Made by a program: the position numbers and the translations under genes. The notes below the pieces were generated by a model, which had not been told where the DNA came from, searched no databases, and saw only the letters and a program-made list of their open reading frames with translations. 64,000 nt of DNA from Allomuricauda sp. (GTDB taxonomy: Bacteria > Bacteroidota > Bacteroidia > Flavobacteriales > Flavobacteriaceae): the NCBI GenBank assembly GCA_030148335.1, contig JASBTQ010000006.1, positions 1 to 64,000 on the forward strand. The letters are read 5' to 3'. Shown here in pieces: positions 25,915 through 35,487 of this stretch; within the stretch, counting starts at the first letter, position 1, and each line of letters opens with the position of its first letter.

Positions 25915-27377
25915 ATTTTTCCTTTTTTTTTGATGAGCCATAGTCCAAAGAAGGTCAGCAGTCCGTTCAACGGTAACAATTCATAGCCCACCTGATACCC
26001 TCCCAAGTAGGAGGAAGGGATATTGGCGACCAAAACAATGATGCAGACCGATAGTAGGGCGACTACCCATACATATCCATCATGGATCTTGTGCTTGGTC
26101 AGAATACCAAAGGCAAAAAGACCCAACAGCGGACCATAAGTATATCCGGCGACCGTCAATAAACTGTCGATCACGTTGCTGCTCAGGATATATTTGAAGG
26201 CAATGATGACCAAGATCAACATCAGGCTCATGCCCACATGGGTGCGCTTACGTATTCTTTTCTGTTCGGAATCTTCCTTTTTCTCCACGTTCAAAAAATC
26301 AACACAGAACGAGGTGGTCAGTGAAGTCAGCGCACTGTCCGCACTACTGTATGCCGCAGCGATCAGTCCCAACATAAAAGTAATCGAAAGGGCGAGTCCA
26401 AGTCCACTGTTCAGGGCTATCTCAGGGAAAAGTAAATCCGTTTTTGGCGTACCGTCCATAAGCGGGATATCTATACCGTTTCGTTTGGCGTAGATGAACA
26501 ACAGTGCGCCCAACAACATGAAAAGAAAAGTAACGCCCACAAGGACAAAGCTGAAGGAGACCATGTTTTTTTGCGCATCCTTCAAGGATTTGCAGGTGAG
26601 GTTCTTTTGCATCATGTCTTGGTCCAGACCCGTCATGCAGATAGTCACGAACATGCCTCCGACAAAGGATTTTATAAAATGATTCCTGTCCAGAAAACTA
26701 TCCGTCACCAGAAAATCATTGTAACCCTTCAATTCATCCGAGGCCAAGAACTCGCCAAAGCTCCAGCCCAGTTCTTGGTTGATGAACACAATGGAAAGCA
26801 CCACGGCCACGATCATAAAGAGCGTTTGCAGCGTATCGGTCCAAACAATTGTTTTAATGCCCCCTTTGTTGGTGTAGATCCAGATCAGCAAAATGGAAAT
26901 CACCACGGTAAACTCAAATCGCACCCCAAGATCATCAAAAACGAACTGCTGCAGCACAATCGCCACGAGGTACAGCCTAAAGGCTGCCCCCAAAACCCTG
27001 GAGACGAAGAAAAAGAACGCCCCCGTCTTGTGGCTCACCGTCCCGAACCGCTCCAGCAGGTATTCATATATGGAAGTAAGGTTGAGCCTGTAGTACAACG
27101 GCAACAGCACAAAGGCCACCACAAAATAGCCGACCAAATAGCCCAGCACCACCTGCATATAATTGAACTGGCTGTCCTCCACCCATCCTGGAACCGATAT
27201 GAACGTTACCCCCGATAGCGAGGCGCCCACCATGCCGAAGGCCACCACAAACCAAGGTGATTGTTTTCCCGCCTTGAAAAAATCGGCGTTTGAATCGTTC
27301 TTTCCCGTAAAATATGAAATCAATATAAGTACCAAGAAATAGGCGCCTATGAGCAGTAGAATTTGAGTGGCGGACAT
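25911..27377 (-). CDS. Sodium:solute symporter (SSS family)
   Basis: An inner-membrane transporter of 488 residues with about thirteen hydrophobic helices. Family features include the early phrase [19 protein letters not shown], the helix following [12 protein letters not shown], and [20 protein letters not shown] near residue 340, which corresponds to the sodium-site region of SSS proteins. It ends with a basic cytoplasmic tail (IKKKGKI). The ATG at 27377 (MSATQILLL) is preferred over a codon 31 residues earlier because it starts directly at the first helix. Substrate unknown; divergent from recR with only 76 nt between. Confidence 0.9.
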   Translation of the reverse strand: MSATQILLLIGAYFLVLILISYFTGKNDSNADFFKAGKQSPWFVVAFGMVGASLSGVTFISVPGWVEDSQFNYMQVVLGYLVGYFVVAFVLLPLYYRLNLTSIYEYLLERFGTVSHKTGAFFFFVSRVLGAAFRLYLVAIVLQQFVFDDLGVRFEFTVVISILLIWIYTNKGGIKTIVWTDTLQTLFMIVAVVLSIVFINQELGWSFGEFLASDELKGYNDFLVTDSFLDRNHFIKSFVGGMFVTICMTGLDQDMMQKNLTCKSLKDAQKNMVSFSFVLVGVTFLFMLLGALLFIYAKRNGIDIPLMDGTPKTDLLFPEIALNSGLGLALSITFMLGLIAAAYSSADSALTSLTTSFCVDFLNVEKKEDSEQKRIRKRTHVGMSLMLILVIIAFKYILSSNVIDSLLTVAGYTYGPLLGLFAFGILTKHKIHDGYVWVVALLSVCIIVLVANIPSSYLGGYQVGYELLPLNGLLTFFGLWLIKKKGKI

Positions 27378-27429
27378 AGATGAAATTTGATTTGCAAAGT
27401 ACAAAAGTAAATTGGTAAAGCTAAAATCG

Positions 27430-27437
27430 TAATTTTG
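27430..27437 (+). promoter_or_regulatory. recR: -7 promoter box of recR
   Basis: TAATTTTG is an exact TAnnTTTG box, 16 nt before the recR ATG; a TTG at 27412-27414 gives a short 15-nt spacer. Confidence 0.45.
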
Positions 27438-27453
27438 TGGGAGATTAGAGCCT

Positions 27454-28074
27454 ATGGAATTTTCGTCCAAACTATTGGAAAATGCAGTTCAGGAAATGTC
27501 GCACTTGCCCGGCATAGGCAAGCGCACGGCATTGCGCTTGGTCCTTCACCTGCTGAAACAGCCGCAGGAGCGAACAGAACTGCTCACCGAGGCCCTGATG
27601 AAGCTCAAGAGCGAGGTGAATTTCTGCAAGAGCTGCCACAACATTTCCGATACCGAACTCTGCGAGATATGCGCCAACCCCAAACGGGATGAGAGCTTGG
27701 TGTGCGTGGTGGAGGACATCAGGGACGTGATGGCCATCGAGAACACCTCTCAATATAAAGGCCTTTACCATGTGCTCGGCGGCAAGATATCCCCCATGGA
27801 AGGGGTGGGTCCCCAAGACCTCAATATCGCTTCTTTGATCCAAAAGGTAAAGGAAGGCACGGTCAAGGAACTTATTTTTGCCTTGAGTTCGACCATGGAA
27901 GGGGACACTACCAATTTTTACATTTATAGGCAACTGGAAGGGTTGGAGGTCGTTACCTCGGCCATCGCCAGGGGCATTTCCGTTGGGGACGAGCTGGAAT
28001 TTGCCGATGAGGTCACCTTGGGAAGGAGTATCGTTAATAGGGTGCCCTTCGAGAGCTCCATAAAGGCAAATTAA
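27454..28074 (+). CDS. recR: Recombination mediator RecR
   Basis: A 206-residue RecR of normal length. It shows the N-terminal helix-hairpin-helix ([18 protein letters not shown]), the four-cysteine zinc finger [16 protein letters not shown] and the Toprim domain ([32 protein letters not shown]). With RecO and RecF it loads RecA at gaps and ends. A short leader follows its own -7 box. The E2 gene begins 94 nt downstream with a separate promoter box. Confidence 0.97.
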   Translation: MEFSSKLLENAVQEMSHLPGIGKRTALRLVLHLLKQPQERTELLTEALMKLKSEVNFCKSCHNISDTELCEICANPKRDESLVCVVEDIRDVMAIENTSQYKGLYHVLGGKISPMEGVGPQDLNIASLIQKVKEGTVKELIFALSSTMEGDTTNFYIYRQLEGLEVVTSAIARGISVGDELEFADEVTLGRSIVNRVPFESSIKAN

Positions 28075-28123
28075 GGAATGATTAAAAAATGCACACAAAC
28101 CAATAATAAGTGGATTTCTTTAG

Positions 28124-28131
28124 TATTTTTG
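28124..28131 (+). promoter_or_regulatory. -7 promoter box of the E2 gene
   Basis: TATTTTTG fits TAnnTTTG exactly, 37 nt before the ATG at 28169. No clear -33 TTG is seen. Confidence 0.4.
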
Positions 28132-28168
28132 CAAAATACAAGTCAAAACCACTTTGATAAATAGGAAT

Positions 28169-29527
28169 ATGGCAAAATTTGAATTAAAATTACCGCAAAT
28201 GGGAGAGAGTGTCGCCGAGGCCACGTTGACCAATTGGTTGAAAGAAGTGGGCGATACCGTGGAGTTGGATGAGGCCGTTTTCGAAATCGCGACCGATAAA
28301 GTGGATTCCGAGGTTCCCAGTGAGGTGGAAGGTGTGCTGTTGGAAAAGCGGTTCGATGTGGACGATGTCATAAAAGTGGGTGAAGTGGTAGCTGTGATCC
28401 AAGTGGATGGCGATGTGGACGATGTTTCAGGGGATACCGACAGTGCTGATGAAGAGGAAGAACCCGTAGCGGAACAGGTTGAGGCCTTGGAAACCCAAAT
28501 GGCCCATGTGAAGGAATCCGTGACCACCGCAAAACCCGATTTTTCAAGTTCAGAACGATTCTATTCACCTTTGGTGAAAAATATAGCCAAGGAAGAAGGG
28601 GTCTCCATGGAAGAACTGGAGGCCATCATAGGCACAGGCAAAGAAGGGAGGGTCACCAAGACCGATATCATGGCCTATCTGGAAGACCGTTCCAATGGAA
28701 ATGTAAAACCTGCCCCAGCTACTCCGGCACCTAAAGAGCAAAAACAAGTTGAGGAGGCACCACAACCACAGAAAGTAATAGAGGAGAAACCCAAACATGC
28801 ACCTATTGCTGTGGGACATGGGGACGAGGTCATTCCATTGACCCGAATGGGCAAACTCATCGCCCAGCACATGATCGATAGCGTTTTCACCTCTGCGCAC
28901 GTGCAGAGTTTTGTGGAAGTGGACGTGACCAATGTGGTGAACTGGAGGGAAAAGATGAAGAAGGCCTTTGAGCAACGCGAAGGGGAAAAATTGACCTTCA
29001 CGCCCATATTTATGGAAGCCGTGGCCGTGGCATTGAAAAAATTCCCAATGATGAACATTTCACTGGACGGTGACAAGGTCATTAAAAAGAAAAATATCAA
29101 TTTGGGAATGGCAGCGGCCCTGCCCGATGGCAACCTGATCGTACCTGTCATCAAAAATGCGGACCAGTTGAACCTCGTCGGTATGGCAAAAACGGTGAAC
29201 GATCTGGCCAATAGGGCCCGTAACAACCAGTTGAAGCCCGATGAGGTAAAGGACGGCACCTATACCGTGACCAATGTGGGTTCATTTGGTAGTGTGTTCG
29301 GAACGCCCATCATCAACCAGCCGCAAGTGGGCATCCTGGCGTTGGGAGCCATTCGGAAACTACCTTCCGTTATCGAGACCGATCAAGGGGAATATATAGG
29401 TATCCGAAGCAAAATGTTCCTTTCGCACAGTTATGATCATAGGGTGGTGAACGGTGCTTTGGGCGGAATGTTCGTCAAGACGGTCGCCGATTATTTGGAA
29501 GCTTGGGATGTGAACAGGGAAATATAA
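28169..29527 (+). CDS. 2-oxoacid dehydrogenase complex E2 (dihydrolipoamide acyltransferase)
   Basis: A 452-residue E2 subunit. An N-terminal lipoyl domain carries the lipoylated lysine in ATDKVDSEVPSE; a flexible acidic linker is followed by the E3/E1-binding domain (SPLVKNIAKEEGVSMEELEA, GRVTKTDIM). After an Ala/Pro/Gln linker comes the catalytic domain with LTRMGKLIAQHM and the active-site His/Asp pair HSYDHRVVNG. The substrate class is uncertain: the sequence style fits the branched-chain-like 2-oxoacid E2 of Bacteroidota, and no E1 or E3 gene is adjacent. The start at 28169 (MAKFELKLPQMGES) is the family-typical start. Confidence 0.92.
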   Translation: MAKFELKLPQMGESVAEATLTNWLKEVGDTVELDEAVFEIATDKVDSEVPSEVEGVLLEKRFDVDDVIKVGEVVAVIQVDGDVDDVSGDTDSADEEEEPVAEQVEALETQMAHVKESVTTAKPDFSSSERFYSPLVKNIAKEEGVSMEELEAIIGTGKEGRVTKTDIMAYLEDRSNGNVKPAPATPAPKEQKQVEEAPQPQKVIEEKPKHAPIAVGHGDEVIPLTRMGKLIAQHMIDSVFTSAHVQSFVEVDVTNVVNWREKMKKAFEQREGEKLTFTPIFMEAVAVALKKFPMMNISLDGDKVIKKKNINLGMAAALPDGNLIVPVIKNADQLNLVGMAKTVNDLANRARNNQLKPDEVKDGTYTVTNVGSFGSVFGTPIINQPQVGILALGAIRKLPSVIETDQGEYIGIRSKMFLSHSYDHRVVNGALGGMFVKTVADYLEAWDVNREI

Positions 29528-29607
29528 CCGGGAAAAACGGTCCATTTTCTTTTCACTATGTGTAATTTAGGGAGCTAAAGCCTTAAACAAACATTCAAAG
29601 ACCCCAC

Positions 29608-30381
29608 ATGCAGTTACAATTGACCAAACCTATATGTTTTTTTGACTTGGAGACCACTGGGACGAATGTGGCCAAGGACAGGATTGTGGAAATTTCTATC
29701 TTAAAGGTATATCCCAACGGAAACAAAGAGAGCCGGACATGGTTGGTGAATCCCGAAATGCCCATTTCTCCCGAATCTGAGGCCGTTCATGGCATATCCA
29801 ATGAAAAAGTGGCCAACGAGCCCAGCTTCAAACAACTGTCCAAGGAAATTTATAAAATGATCAAGGACAGTGATCTCGCCGGGTTCAATTCCGATCGTTT
29901 TGACATCCCACTTTTGGTGGAGGAAATGCTCAGGGCAGATATTGATTTTGATATGAAGAACATGGTGTCCGTGGATGTGCAGACCATTTTCCATAAAATG
30001 GAAAAGCGTACCCTGGAAGCCGCTTACAAGTTCTATTGCGACAAGAACCTGGAAGATGCCCACAGCGCCGAGGCCGATACCCTGGCCACCTATGAAGTGC
30101 TATTGGCCCAATTGGAAAGATACCCTGAGCTGGAGAACAACGTGAAAAAACTATCCGAGTTCACGACACGGAAACAATCATTGGATTTTGCCGGTTTCAT
30201 AGTCTTGGACGAAGAAGAACGGGCCGTTTTCTCATTCGGCAAGCACAAGGGAAAAACGGTGGATGAAGTCCTCGAGGCAGAACCTGGCTATTTCGGCTGG
30301 ATCTTGAACGCTGACTTCCCGTTATATACCAAAAAAGTACTTACCCAGATCAAGTTGAGCAAGCTCAATACCAAAATTTAA
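29608..30381 (+). CDS. 3'-5' exonuclease, DnaQ-like with ExoX-type C terminus
   Basis: A 257-residue DEDDh exonuclease. Motif I is FFDLETTG, motif II lies in GFNSDRFDIP and motif III is AHSAEADT, so the acidic metal ligands and the His are present. The C-terminal 50 residues (FSFGKHKGKTVDEV, PGYFGWIL) match the small DUF3820/ExoX C-terminal module found in stand-alone exonucleases. Likely a DNA-repair or proofreading-type nuclease rather than a replicative epsilon subunit. It stands 80 nt after the E2 gene and 35 nt before the FAH gene, on the same strand. Confidence 0.9.
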   Translation: MQLQLTKPICFFDLETTGTNVAKDRIVEISILKVYPNGNKESRTWLVNPEMPISPESEAVHGISNEKVANEPSFKQLSKEIYKMIKDSDLAGFNSDRFDIPLLVEEMLRADIDFDMKNMVSVDVQTIFHKMEKRTLEAAYKFYCDKNLEDAHSAEADTLATYEVLLAQLERYPELENNVKKLSEFTTRKQSLDFAGFIVLDEEERAVFSFGKHKGKTVDEVLEAEPGYFGWILNADFPLYTKKVLTQIKLSKLNTKI

Positions 30382-30416
30382 GAGAAACACAAAAACACCC
30401 CCAATTACAAAGCTAT

Positions 30417-31028
30417 ATGAAACTGATATGTATAGGCCGCAATTATGTGGACCACATTGAAGAGCTGAACAATGAGCGTCCGGAGGAACCGGTCGTGTTC
30501 ATCAAACCCGATTCGGCCATCCTGCCCAAGGAACAGGATTTCTACATCCCCGAGTTTTCCAACGATGTCCACCATGAAGTGGAGGTATTGGTCAAGATCA
30601 AAAAAGTGGGAAAGCACATTGCCAAAGAATTTGCCCATAACTATTATGATGAAATAGGCCTAGGGATAGATTTCACCGCCAGGGACCTACAGGCCAAATT
30701 GAAGGCCAAGGGACTGCCCTGGGAAAAGGCCAAGGGATTTGATGGATCTGCGGTCATCGGGAATTGGTTGCCCAAGAGCAGGTTCGAAAATGTGGACAAC
30801 CTTGATTTTTCCCTATCGAAGAACGGCGAAATGGTCCAGAAAGGAAATACCGTTCTGATGTTGTGGAAGATAGATGAGATCATTGCCCATGTGTCCACAT
30901 ATTTTATGCTGAAAAAGGGAGATATTTTGTTCACGGGCACCCCAGCCGGGGTTGGTAAAGTAAGCCCAAATGACTACCTTTCAGGAATGCTTGAAGGAGA
31001 AAAACTATTCGAAATCAACGTAAGATAA
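30417..31028 (+). CDS. Fumarylacetoacetate hydrolase family protein
   Basis: A 203-residue FAH-fold enzyme of the short type. Metal-binding and substrate residues are visible in CIGRNYVDHIEELN, FIKPDSAIL, HHEVEVLVKIKKVG and GIDFTARDLQ, and FTGTPAGVGKVSPND near the end is typical. The family hydrolyses or decarboxylates C-C bonds in beta-diketo or oxaloacetate-like acids; oxaloacetate decarboxylase or acylpyruvase activity is plausible. The stop codon overlaps the Hpt start (TAATG), so the next gene is translationally coupled. Confidence 0.88.
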   Translation: MKLICIGRNYVDHIEELNNERPEEPVVFIKPDSAILPKEQDFYIPEFSNDVHHEVEVLVKIKKVGKHIAKEFAHNYYDEIGLGIDFTARDLQAKLKAKGLPWEKAKGFDGSAVIGNWLPKSRFENVDNLDFSLSKNGEMVQKGNTVLMLWKIDEIIAHVSTYFMLKKGDILFTGTPAGVGKVSPNDYLSGMLEGEKLFEINVR

Positions 31029-31366
31029 TGATTTACAACCTCGATAAAATCAATGAAATGGCCGAAGGCGATGAAGATTTCATTGTCTCTGTAATTTCCG
31101 TTTTTCTGGAAGAAGTTCCTGAAGACTTGGAAGGATTGGAAAATGCCATTGGAAATAAAGACCACGAAAACGTCTATAAACTGGCACACAAGATAAAACC
31201 CAATGTGGATATTCTGGGCATGGAGCAGACCAGGGACAGGGCACTGGAAATAGAGACCTTGGGGAAAAATGAGGCAAGTATGGATGAGATAGCGGACAAG
31301 TTCCCGATGCTCAAGAAAGATGTCCTTCAGGTCGTGGCAGAACTTAAAAAAGATTTTGATCTATAG
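31028..31366 (+). CDS. Orphan Hpt (histidine phosphotransfer) domain protein
   Basis: A 112-residue helical protein with an Hpt motif. His54 in KLAHKIKPNVDIL is the expected phosphorylated residue, with the helix ALEIETLGK after it. It would relay phosphate between a hybrid histidine kinase and a response regulator, but neither is encoded nearby. It overlaps the FAH-family gene by one base (TAATG) and cinA begins at the base after its stop codon, so it is embedded in a metabolic/repair operon. The match is a single short domain. Confidence 0.82.
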   Translation: MIYNLDKINEMAEGDEDFIVSVISVFLEEVPEDLEGLENAIGNKDHENVYKLAHKIKPNVDILGMEQTRDRALEIETLGKNEASMDEIADKFPMLKKDVLQVVAELKKDFDL

Positions 31367-32614
31367 ATGCAGGCAGAGATCATCACCATTGGGGATGAGA
31401 TCCTTATTGGGCAAATAGTCGATTCCAATTCCGCGTTCATTGCCAAAGAACTCAACCAGATTGGCGTTTCGGTATATCAGATAACTTCGGTGCAGGACGA
31501 CAGGGAGCACATCGCCAACGCACTGCAAGAGGCGGGCGATCGTTCTTCCGTCGTCATTGTTACGGGAGGGCTTGGCCCCACCAAGGACGATGTCACCAAG
31601 GAAACGCTCTGTAACTTCTTCGGTGATACCCTCGTGCAGGACCAGGCGGTCTTGGAACATATAGAGGAGCTTTTTAAAAAGTACATCACCACGCCCATTT
31701 CCGACCTGAACCGCAGACAGGCATTGGTGCCCTCCAAGGCAACGGTGCTCCACAATGCGTTCGGGACGGCACCGGGACTCTGGATGAAAAAGGGTGAAGT
31801 GTCCTATTTCTTTCTGCCAGGGGTCCCCTATGAGATGAAAAACCTTATTACCAGTTCGGTTTTGCCCAAGATCATGGAAACCTACGAGCGGCCCTACATC
31901 GTCCACAAGACCCTATTGACCTACGGCATGGGTGAAAGTGCCATCGCGGAGAAAATAGAGTCGTGGGAGAACAATCTGCCTTCCCATATCAAATTGGCCT
32001 ATCTGCCCAATCTGGGCAGGGTATGGCTCAGGCTTTCTTCCAAAGGAACGGATAGGGAAGTGCTCTTGGCATCCATAGAGGCGGAGGTCAAAAAATTGTA
32101 CCCCATTATCGGGGACATCATTTATGGTGAAGAGGAAGATGGGACCATCGAAAGCCAAATGGGCAAGTTTTTGACCCAGAAACAAATGACCCTGGCCACG
32201 GCCGAGAGTTTCACCGGCGGCCGGATTGCTGAGCAGATTGTATCGGTGCCGGGATCTTCCAACTACTTTAAAGGAGGGGTGGTCACGTATGCCACAGAGG
32301 TCAAGATAAAGGTACTGGGCGTTCCAGAAGCGTTGATCCAAACGCATTCCGTGGTGAGTGAGGAAGTGGCCATGGCCATGGCGGAGAACGTCAGGAAATT
32401 ACTGGGAACCGATTTTGCGGTGTCCACTACGGGCAATGCGGGACCCACCAAAGGTGACTCCGATGCCGATGTGGGAACGGTGTATATCGGGATCAGTACC
32501 CCAAGAGGGACAACGGCCCATAAATTTGCCATGGGGAACCATAGGGAACGGGTGGTGAAGAAGTCTGTAAGCAAGGCTTTTGAACTCCTTTATAAAGAAA
32601 TTTTAAATTTCTGA
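31367..32614 (+). CDS. cinA: CinA family protein (competence/damage-inducible CinA)
   Basis: A 415-residue full-length CinA. An N-terminal MoCF-like domain ([34 protein letters not shown]) is joined to a C-terminal nicotinamide-nucleotide amidase domain ([45 protein letters not shown]). The enzyme works in NAD salvage (NMN deamidation and ADP-ribose pyrophosphate-type cleavage in known members). It starts at the base after the Hpt stop and closes the operon; the ribosomal unit has its own promoter 10 nt later. Confidence 0.95.
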   Translation: MQAEIITIGDEILIGQIVDSNSAFIAKELNQIGVSVYQITSVQDDREHIANALQEAGDRSSVVIVTGGLGPTKDDVTKETLCNFFGDTLVQDQAVLEHIEELFKKYITTPISDLNRRQALVPSKATVLHNAFGTAPGLWMKKGEVSYFFLPGVPYEMKNLITSSVLPKIMETYERPYIVHKTLLTYGMGESAIAEKIESWENNLPSHIKLAYLPNLGRVWLRLSSKGTDREVLLASIEAEVKKLYPIIGDIIYGEEEDGTIESQMGKFLTQKQMTLATAESFTGGRIAEQIVSVPGSSNYFKGGVVTYATEVKIKVLGVPEALIQTHSVVSEEVAMAMAENVRKLLGTDFAVSTTGNAGPTKGDSDADVGTVYIGISTPRGTTAHKFAMGNHRERVVKKSVSKAFELLYKEILNF

Positions 32615-32623
32615 AAAAGAATT

Positions 32624-32654
32624 TTGTACGTCCCGTTAAAATGGTATAAATTTG
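32624..32654 (+). promoter_or_regulatory. Promoter of the rpmB-rpmG-DUF4295 unit
   Basis: TTG (32624-32626; part of TTTTG), a 20-nt spacer and a perfect -7 box TAAATTTG (32647-32654). This is the cleanest match in the window to the Bacteroidota housekeeping promoter; the leader before the rpmB ATG is about 30 nt. Confidence 0.75.
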
Positions 32655-32687
32655 CAGCCTCAATAAAATCACTCAAAAGTTAGGGAG

Positions 32688-32915
32688 ATGTCTAAAGTTT
32701 GTGAAGTTACAGGAAAAAAGGTGATGTTTGGAAACAACGTATCCTTTTCTATCAATAAGACCAAGAGAAGGTTCGATGTGAACGTTTCCAAGAAGAAGTT
32801 TTACATCCCGGAAGAAGACCGTTGGGTAACCTTGAACGTATCTTCCAAAGGATTGAAAATCATCAACAAGAAGGGTATCTCTGCCGTATTGAAGGAGATG
32901 AACTCCCAAAAGTAA
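32688..32915 (+). CDS. rpmB: 50S ribosomal protein L28
   Basis: A 75-residue L28 with the family start SKVCEVTGKKVMFGNNVSFS and the basic stretch NKTKRRFDVN. It lacks a full set of zinc-binding cysteines (one only), as in many Bacteroidota. First of a three-gene unit with rpmG and DUF4295. Confidence 0.97.
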   Translation: MSKVCEVTGKKVMFGNNVSFSINKTKRRFDVNVSKKKFYIPEEDRWVTLNVSSKGLKIINKKGISAVLKEMNSQK

Positions 32916-32943
32916 GTAGTATAAGCGTTTTAAGTACGATACA

Positions 32944-33126
32944 ATGGCCAAGAAAGGAAATAGGATTCAGGTAATTTTGGAGTGCACAGAGCACAAGGAA
33001 TCTGGTATGCCAGGTACGTCCAGGTACATTACCACCAAGAACAAGAAGAATACGCCAGATAGGATGGAGATTAAAAAATTCAACCCTATCCTTAAGCGCA
33101 TGACCGTCCACAAAGAAATCAAGTAA
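32944..33126 (+). CDS. rpmG: 50S ribosomal protein L33
   Basis: A 60-residue L33 ([34 protein letters not shown]). Only one of the four zinc cysteines is present, so it is a zinc-independent type. It lies 28 nt after rpmB. Confidence 0.97.
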   Translation: MAKKGNRIQVILECTEHKESGMPGTSRYITTKNKKNTPDRMEIKKFNPILKRMTVHKEIK

Positions 33127-33162
33127 TCCCTTTTCATCACGAAAAGGCAAACAATATAAGCC

Positions 33163-33315
33163 ATGGCAAAGAAAACAGTAGCAACGCTTCAATCATCATC
33201 CAAAAGATTGACCAAGGCCATCAAAATGGTTAAGTCTCCAAAAACGGGTGCCTATACTTTCGTAGAGTCCGTAATGGCTCCTGAAATGGTCAACGATTGG
33301 TTGAACAAGCAATAA
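33163..33315 (+). CDS. DUF4295 family small basic protein
   Basis: A 50-residue protein, MAKKTVATLQSSSKRLTKAI at its start and MVNDWLNKQ at its end, matching the DUF4295 family that always follows rpmG in Bacteroidota. Its small size, basic start and position suggest a ribosome-associated protein; the role is not established. It is 36 nt after rpmG and is followed by a strong terminator. Confidence 0.92.
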   Translation: MAKKTVATLQSSSKRLTKAIKMVKSPKTGAYTFVESVMAPEMVNDWLNKQ

Positions 33316-33341
33316 TACAAATTTTCCTTTGGAAATATAGG

Positions 33342-33367
33342 GCCGCTCAGATAGAGCGGCTTTTTTT
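33342..33367 (+). terminator. Rho-independent terminator of the rpmB-rpmG-DUF4295 unit
   Basis: GCCGCTC (33342-33348), a 5-nt loop, GAGCGGC (33354-33360) and seven T. It cuts the ribosomal unit off from ftsY, which is usually its neighbour. Confidence 0.92.
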
Positions 33368-33380
33368 ATTCCGTTGATTT

Positions 33381-35264
33381 CTAATTTTTATTCACGCGGT
33401 AGGTGATTCTTCGGTTGGTGACCACTGTACCGACCTGTAGTGTTAATGTAGCCGTTTCGCTTATAGTGGAACCGCATACAAAGGCATCATTGCTTGCCAA
33501 CAATCGGTAGGCTGCATTGTTTTCGCTAGGGGTTGGGTTGGTGATGGTCAACGTGTTCGTGGTGGTACCGGAATAAATGCCCGTGTCGGAAAGGTTGACC
33601 CAGGAACTTCCATTGTAATATTGCCATTGGAGCTGGTCGGCGGTCACCGTTGCCGATATGTTTGTTGTGCATCCCGGGCAGGTGGCAACATCCATGGGTT
33701 GGGAGACGATTGTAGGAGCAGCCCCTACTTCCCTGAAATCATAGGTGGTGTTGGAGTTGTTATCGCTAGGTACAGTGTAACCGTCCGATCCACTGGTCAC
33801 CAATCCCTCCGAATTGATGGTGATGGGGTTCGGTCCCAGACGTCCATCAGCATTATTGTCCGTGAATCCAGACTCCACTACATCGTTGCAGCTATCCCCA
33901 TCTGCATCCAGTACATAGGCATCATAACTGCCATCGCCATTGGTATCAAAAATGGTATAGGTCAATAGGGCAGAGGCGGTATCGTTGTCCTCAATGGAGT
34001 TGTAGATGCCGTTTGCCCCAGAATTCCCTAGGGCACCGTCTATCCTGCCGTCATTATTGGCATCGCTGACTCCCGGCTCTTCCAATGCCCCTGATTCTAC
34101 AAGGTCATAAATACCGTCATTGTCGGAGTCAAGATCTAAATGGTTGCTGATTCCATCCCCATCCGTGTCACAGATGGAATTGGCGAAGAGTTCCCCGGTA
34201 AAACCCTCTGGACCCGGACCCTGCTGGTTTGTCAAGGTAAACGTATTGTTGTTTCCCGGTATCCAAGCGATTGTGTTGAAAGGTGTGCCTCCTTGTGCCT
34301 CCATAAGCTCCAATGAGGTCGAAGTAGTGTTTCTGGTTCCGTACAGGTTGATCTGCCCATATTCGTTTACCACCAATCTTAATCTGGGAATACCGTTGGA
34401 GTTGGCCACCCAAGGTTGGTTGATGAAACTTCCATCAGATTGAAAAACAAAATATTCTTCACCTGCACCCAATGCACCATTCTCAAACTCCAGGATGGAT
34501 GGGTGGGCAGTTGTACCGTTGATGTCCAACTGAAAGGAATTGTCCATCGATGAGAAATCCACCCGTAGATGCCCGGTGCCCGTATGGTTGATGACTACGT
34601 TTCGCTCCCCCACATCCGAGGAGGCCAGAAAAGAGGCACTGATGGTGGAGCAGTACTCTTCTTCGTCCGTGATGCCATCGTTATCATCGTCCAAATCAAC
34701 CACATCTATGGCGCCATCCCCATCGGTATCCGTTGTGGGAATTGAGGTTGTTGTGATCAGTACATTGTCAATATAGGCGCGGTCATTGCTTTGGGACCAG
34801 TTGGCCCCACCCTTCATAAAACGAATGGTGGTGTTGCTCGATATGTATGCCGAAATGTCTTGGCTAAAGGAGCCGCTTTGGTTGCCCGAAAAAGTATCCA
34901 ATGTTGTAAAAGTAGTACCGTCGCTTGAAATTTCAATTATCAAGGTTTCCCCGGCTTCCAAACTGGAAGTTCGCCAGTCAAAAGAAAGATTTGCCGAGGT
35001 ATAGCCACTTAGATCTGCGGACCTTCTGAGGTTTTCGGTCCAGATGAAATAAAAATAAAGCTCTCCGCCCGTTACCCGAATGTATCCGCTGGAAGCGCTG
35101 TTATTATCGTTGTATTCCAACCAATTGGTGGACCAGTTTTGGGTACCATCGTTATTGGAATAGGAGATGGAACCAAAGTCGTCCGCAAAGGTATCTTGGC
35201 CCACTACAGGAAAGGAAATCGCAGTGAGTAGGATAAAAAGGAGTTTACCTGGATTTTTTATCAT
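33381..35264 (-). CDS. Large secreted calcium-repeat protein, probable surface protein
   Basis: A 627-residue exported protein with a signal peptide ending in FPVVGQ. Residues 25-175 form a jelly-roll or lectin-like beta domain (SNNDGTQNWSTNWLEYNDNN, DRAYIDNVLI). Several thrombospondin-3-type calcium repeats follow (TDTDGDGAIDVVDLDDDNDG, CDTDGDGISNHLDLDSDNDG), separated by a second beta domain, and a final Ig-like domain begins near APTIVSQPMDVATCPGC. The end is a basic TNRRITYRVNKN; I see neither a type A nor a type B type IX sorting domain. It is transcribed against the rpmB-ftsY block. A matrix or adhesin role is inferred from repeats only. Confidence 0.8.
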   Translation of the reverse strand: MIKNPGKLLFILLTAISFPVVGQDTFADDFGSISYSNNDGTQNWSTNWLEYNDNNSASSGYIRVTGGELYFYFIWTENLRRSADLSGYTSANLSFDWRTSSLEAGETLIIEISSDGTTFTTLDTFSGNQSGSFSQDISAYISSNTTIRFMKGGANWSQSNDRAYIDNVLITTTSIPTTDTDGDGAIDVVDLDDDNDGITDEEEYCSTISASFLASSDVGERNVVINHTGTGHLRVDFSSMDNSFQLDINGTTAHPSILEFENGALGAGEEYFVFQSDGSFINQPWVANSNGIPRLRLVVNEYGQINLYGTRNTTSTSLELMEAQGGTPFNTIAWIPGNNNTFTLTNQQGPGPEGFTGELFANSICDTDGDGISNHLDLDSDNDGIYDLVESGALEEPGVSDANNDGRIDGALGNSGANGIYNSIEDNDTASALLTYTIFDTNGDGSYDAYVLDADGDSCNDVVESGFTDNNADGRLGPNPITINSEGLVTSGSDGYTVPSDNNSNTTYDFREVGAAPTIVSQPMDVATCPGCTTNISATVTADQLQWQYYNGSSWVNLSDTGIYSGTTTNTLTITNPTPSENNAAYRLLASNDAFVCGSTISETATLTLQVGTVVTNRRITYRVNKN

Positions 35265-35487
35265 CTACTGGTTATCGTTGTGGATGGTTTAAAAATACAT
35301 ACTATCATTATTTCGGGCTAAGTTTTGTTGTGTAGTCCAGTTTTTGACGGGTAAAATGTTCTTTATCTGGAGTTTGCCCAAAAAAAGTTTCATGGTTCCG
35401 AGTGTGCGCCCATGGGCTTATTCTTGAATTTGACCAAACATAACTCCCCTTACTTTCCTATCTTTGACCATTCTCAAAGAACACAGG

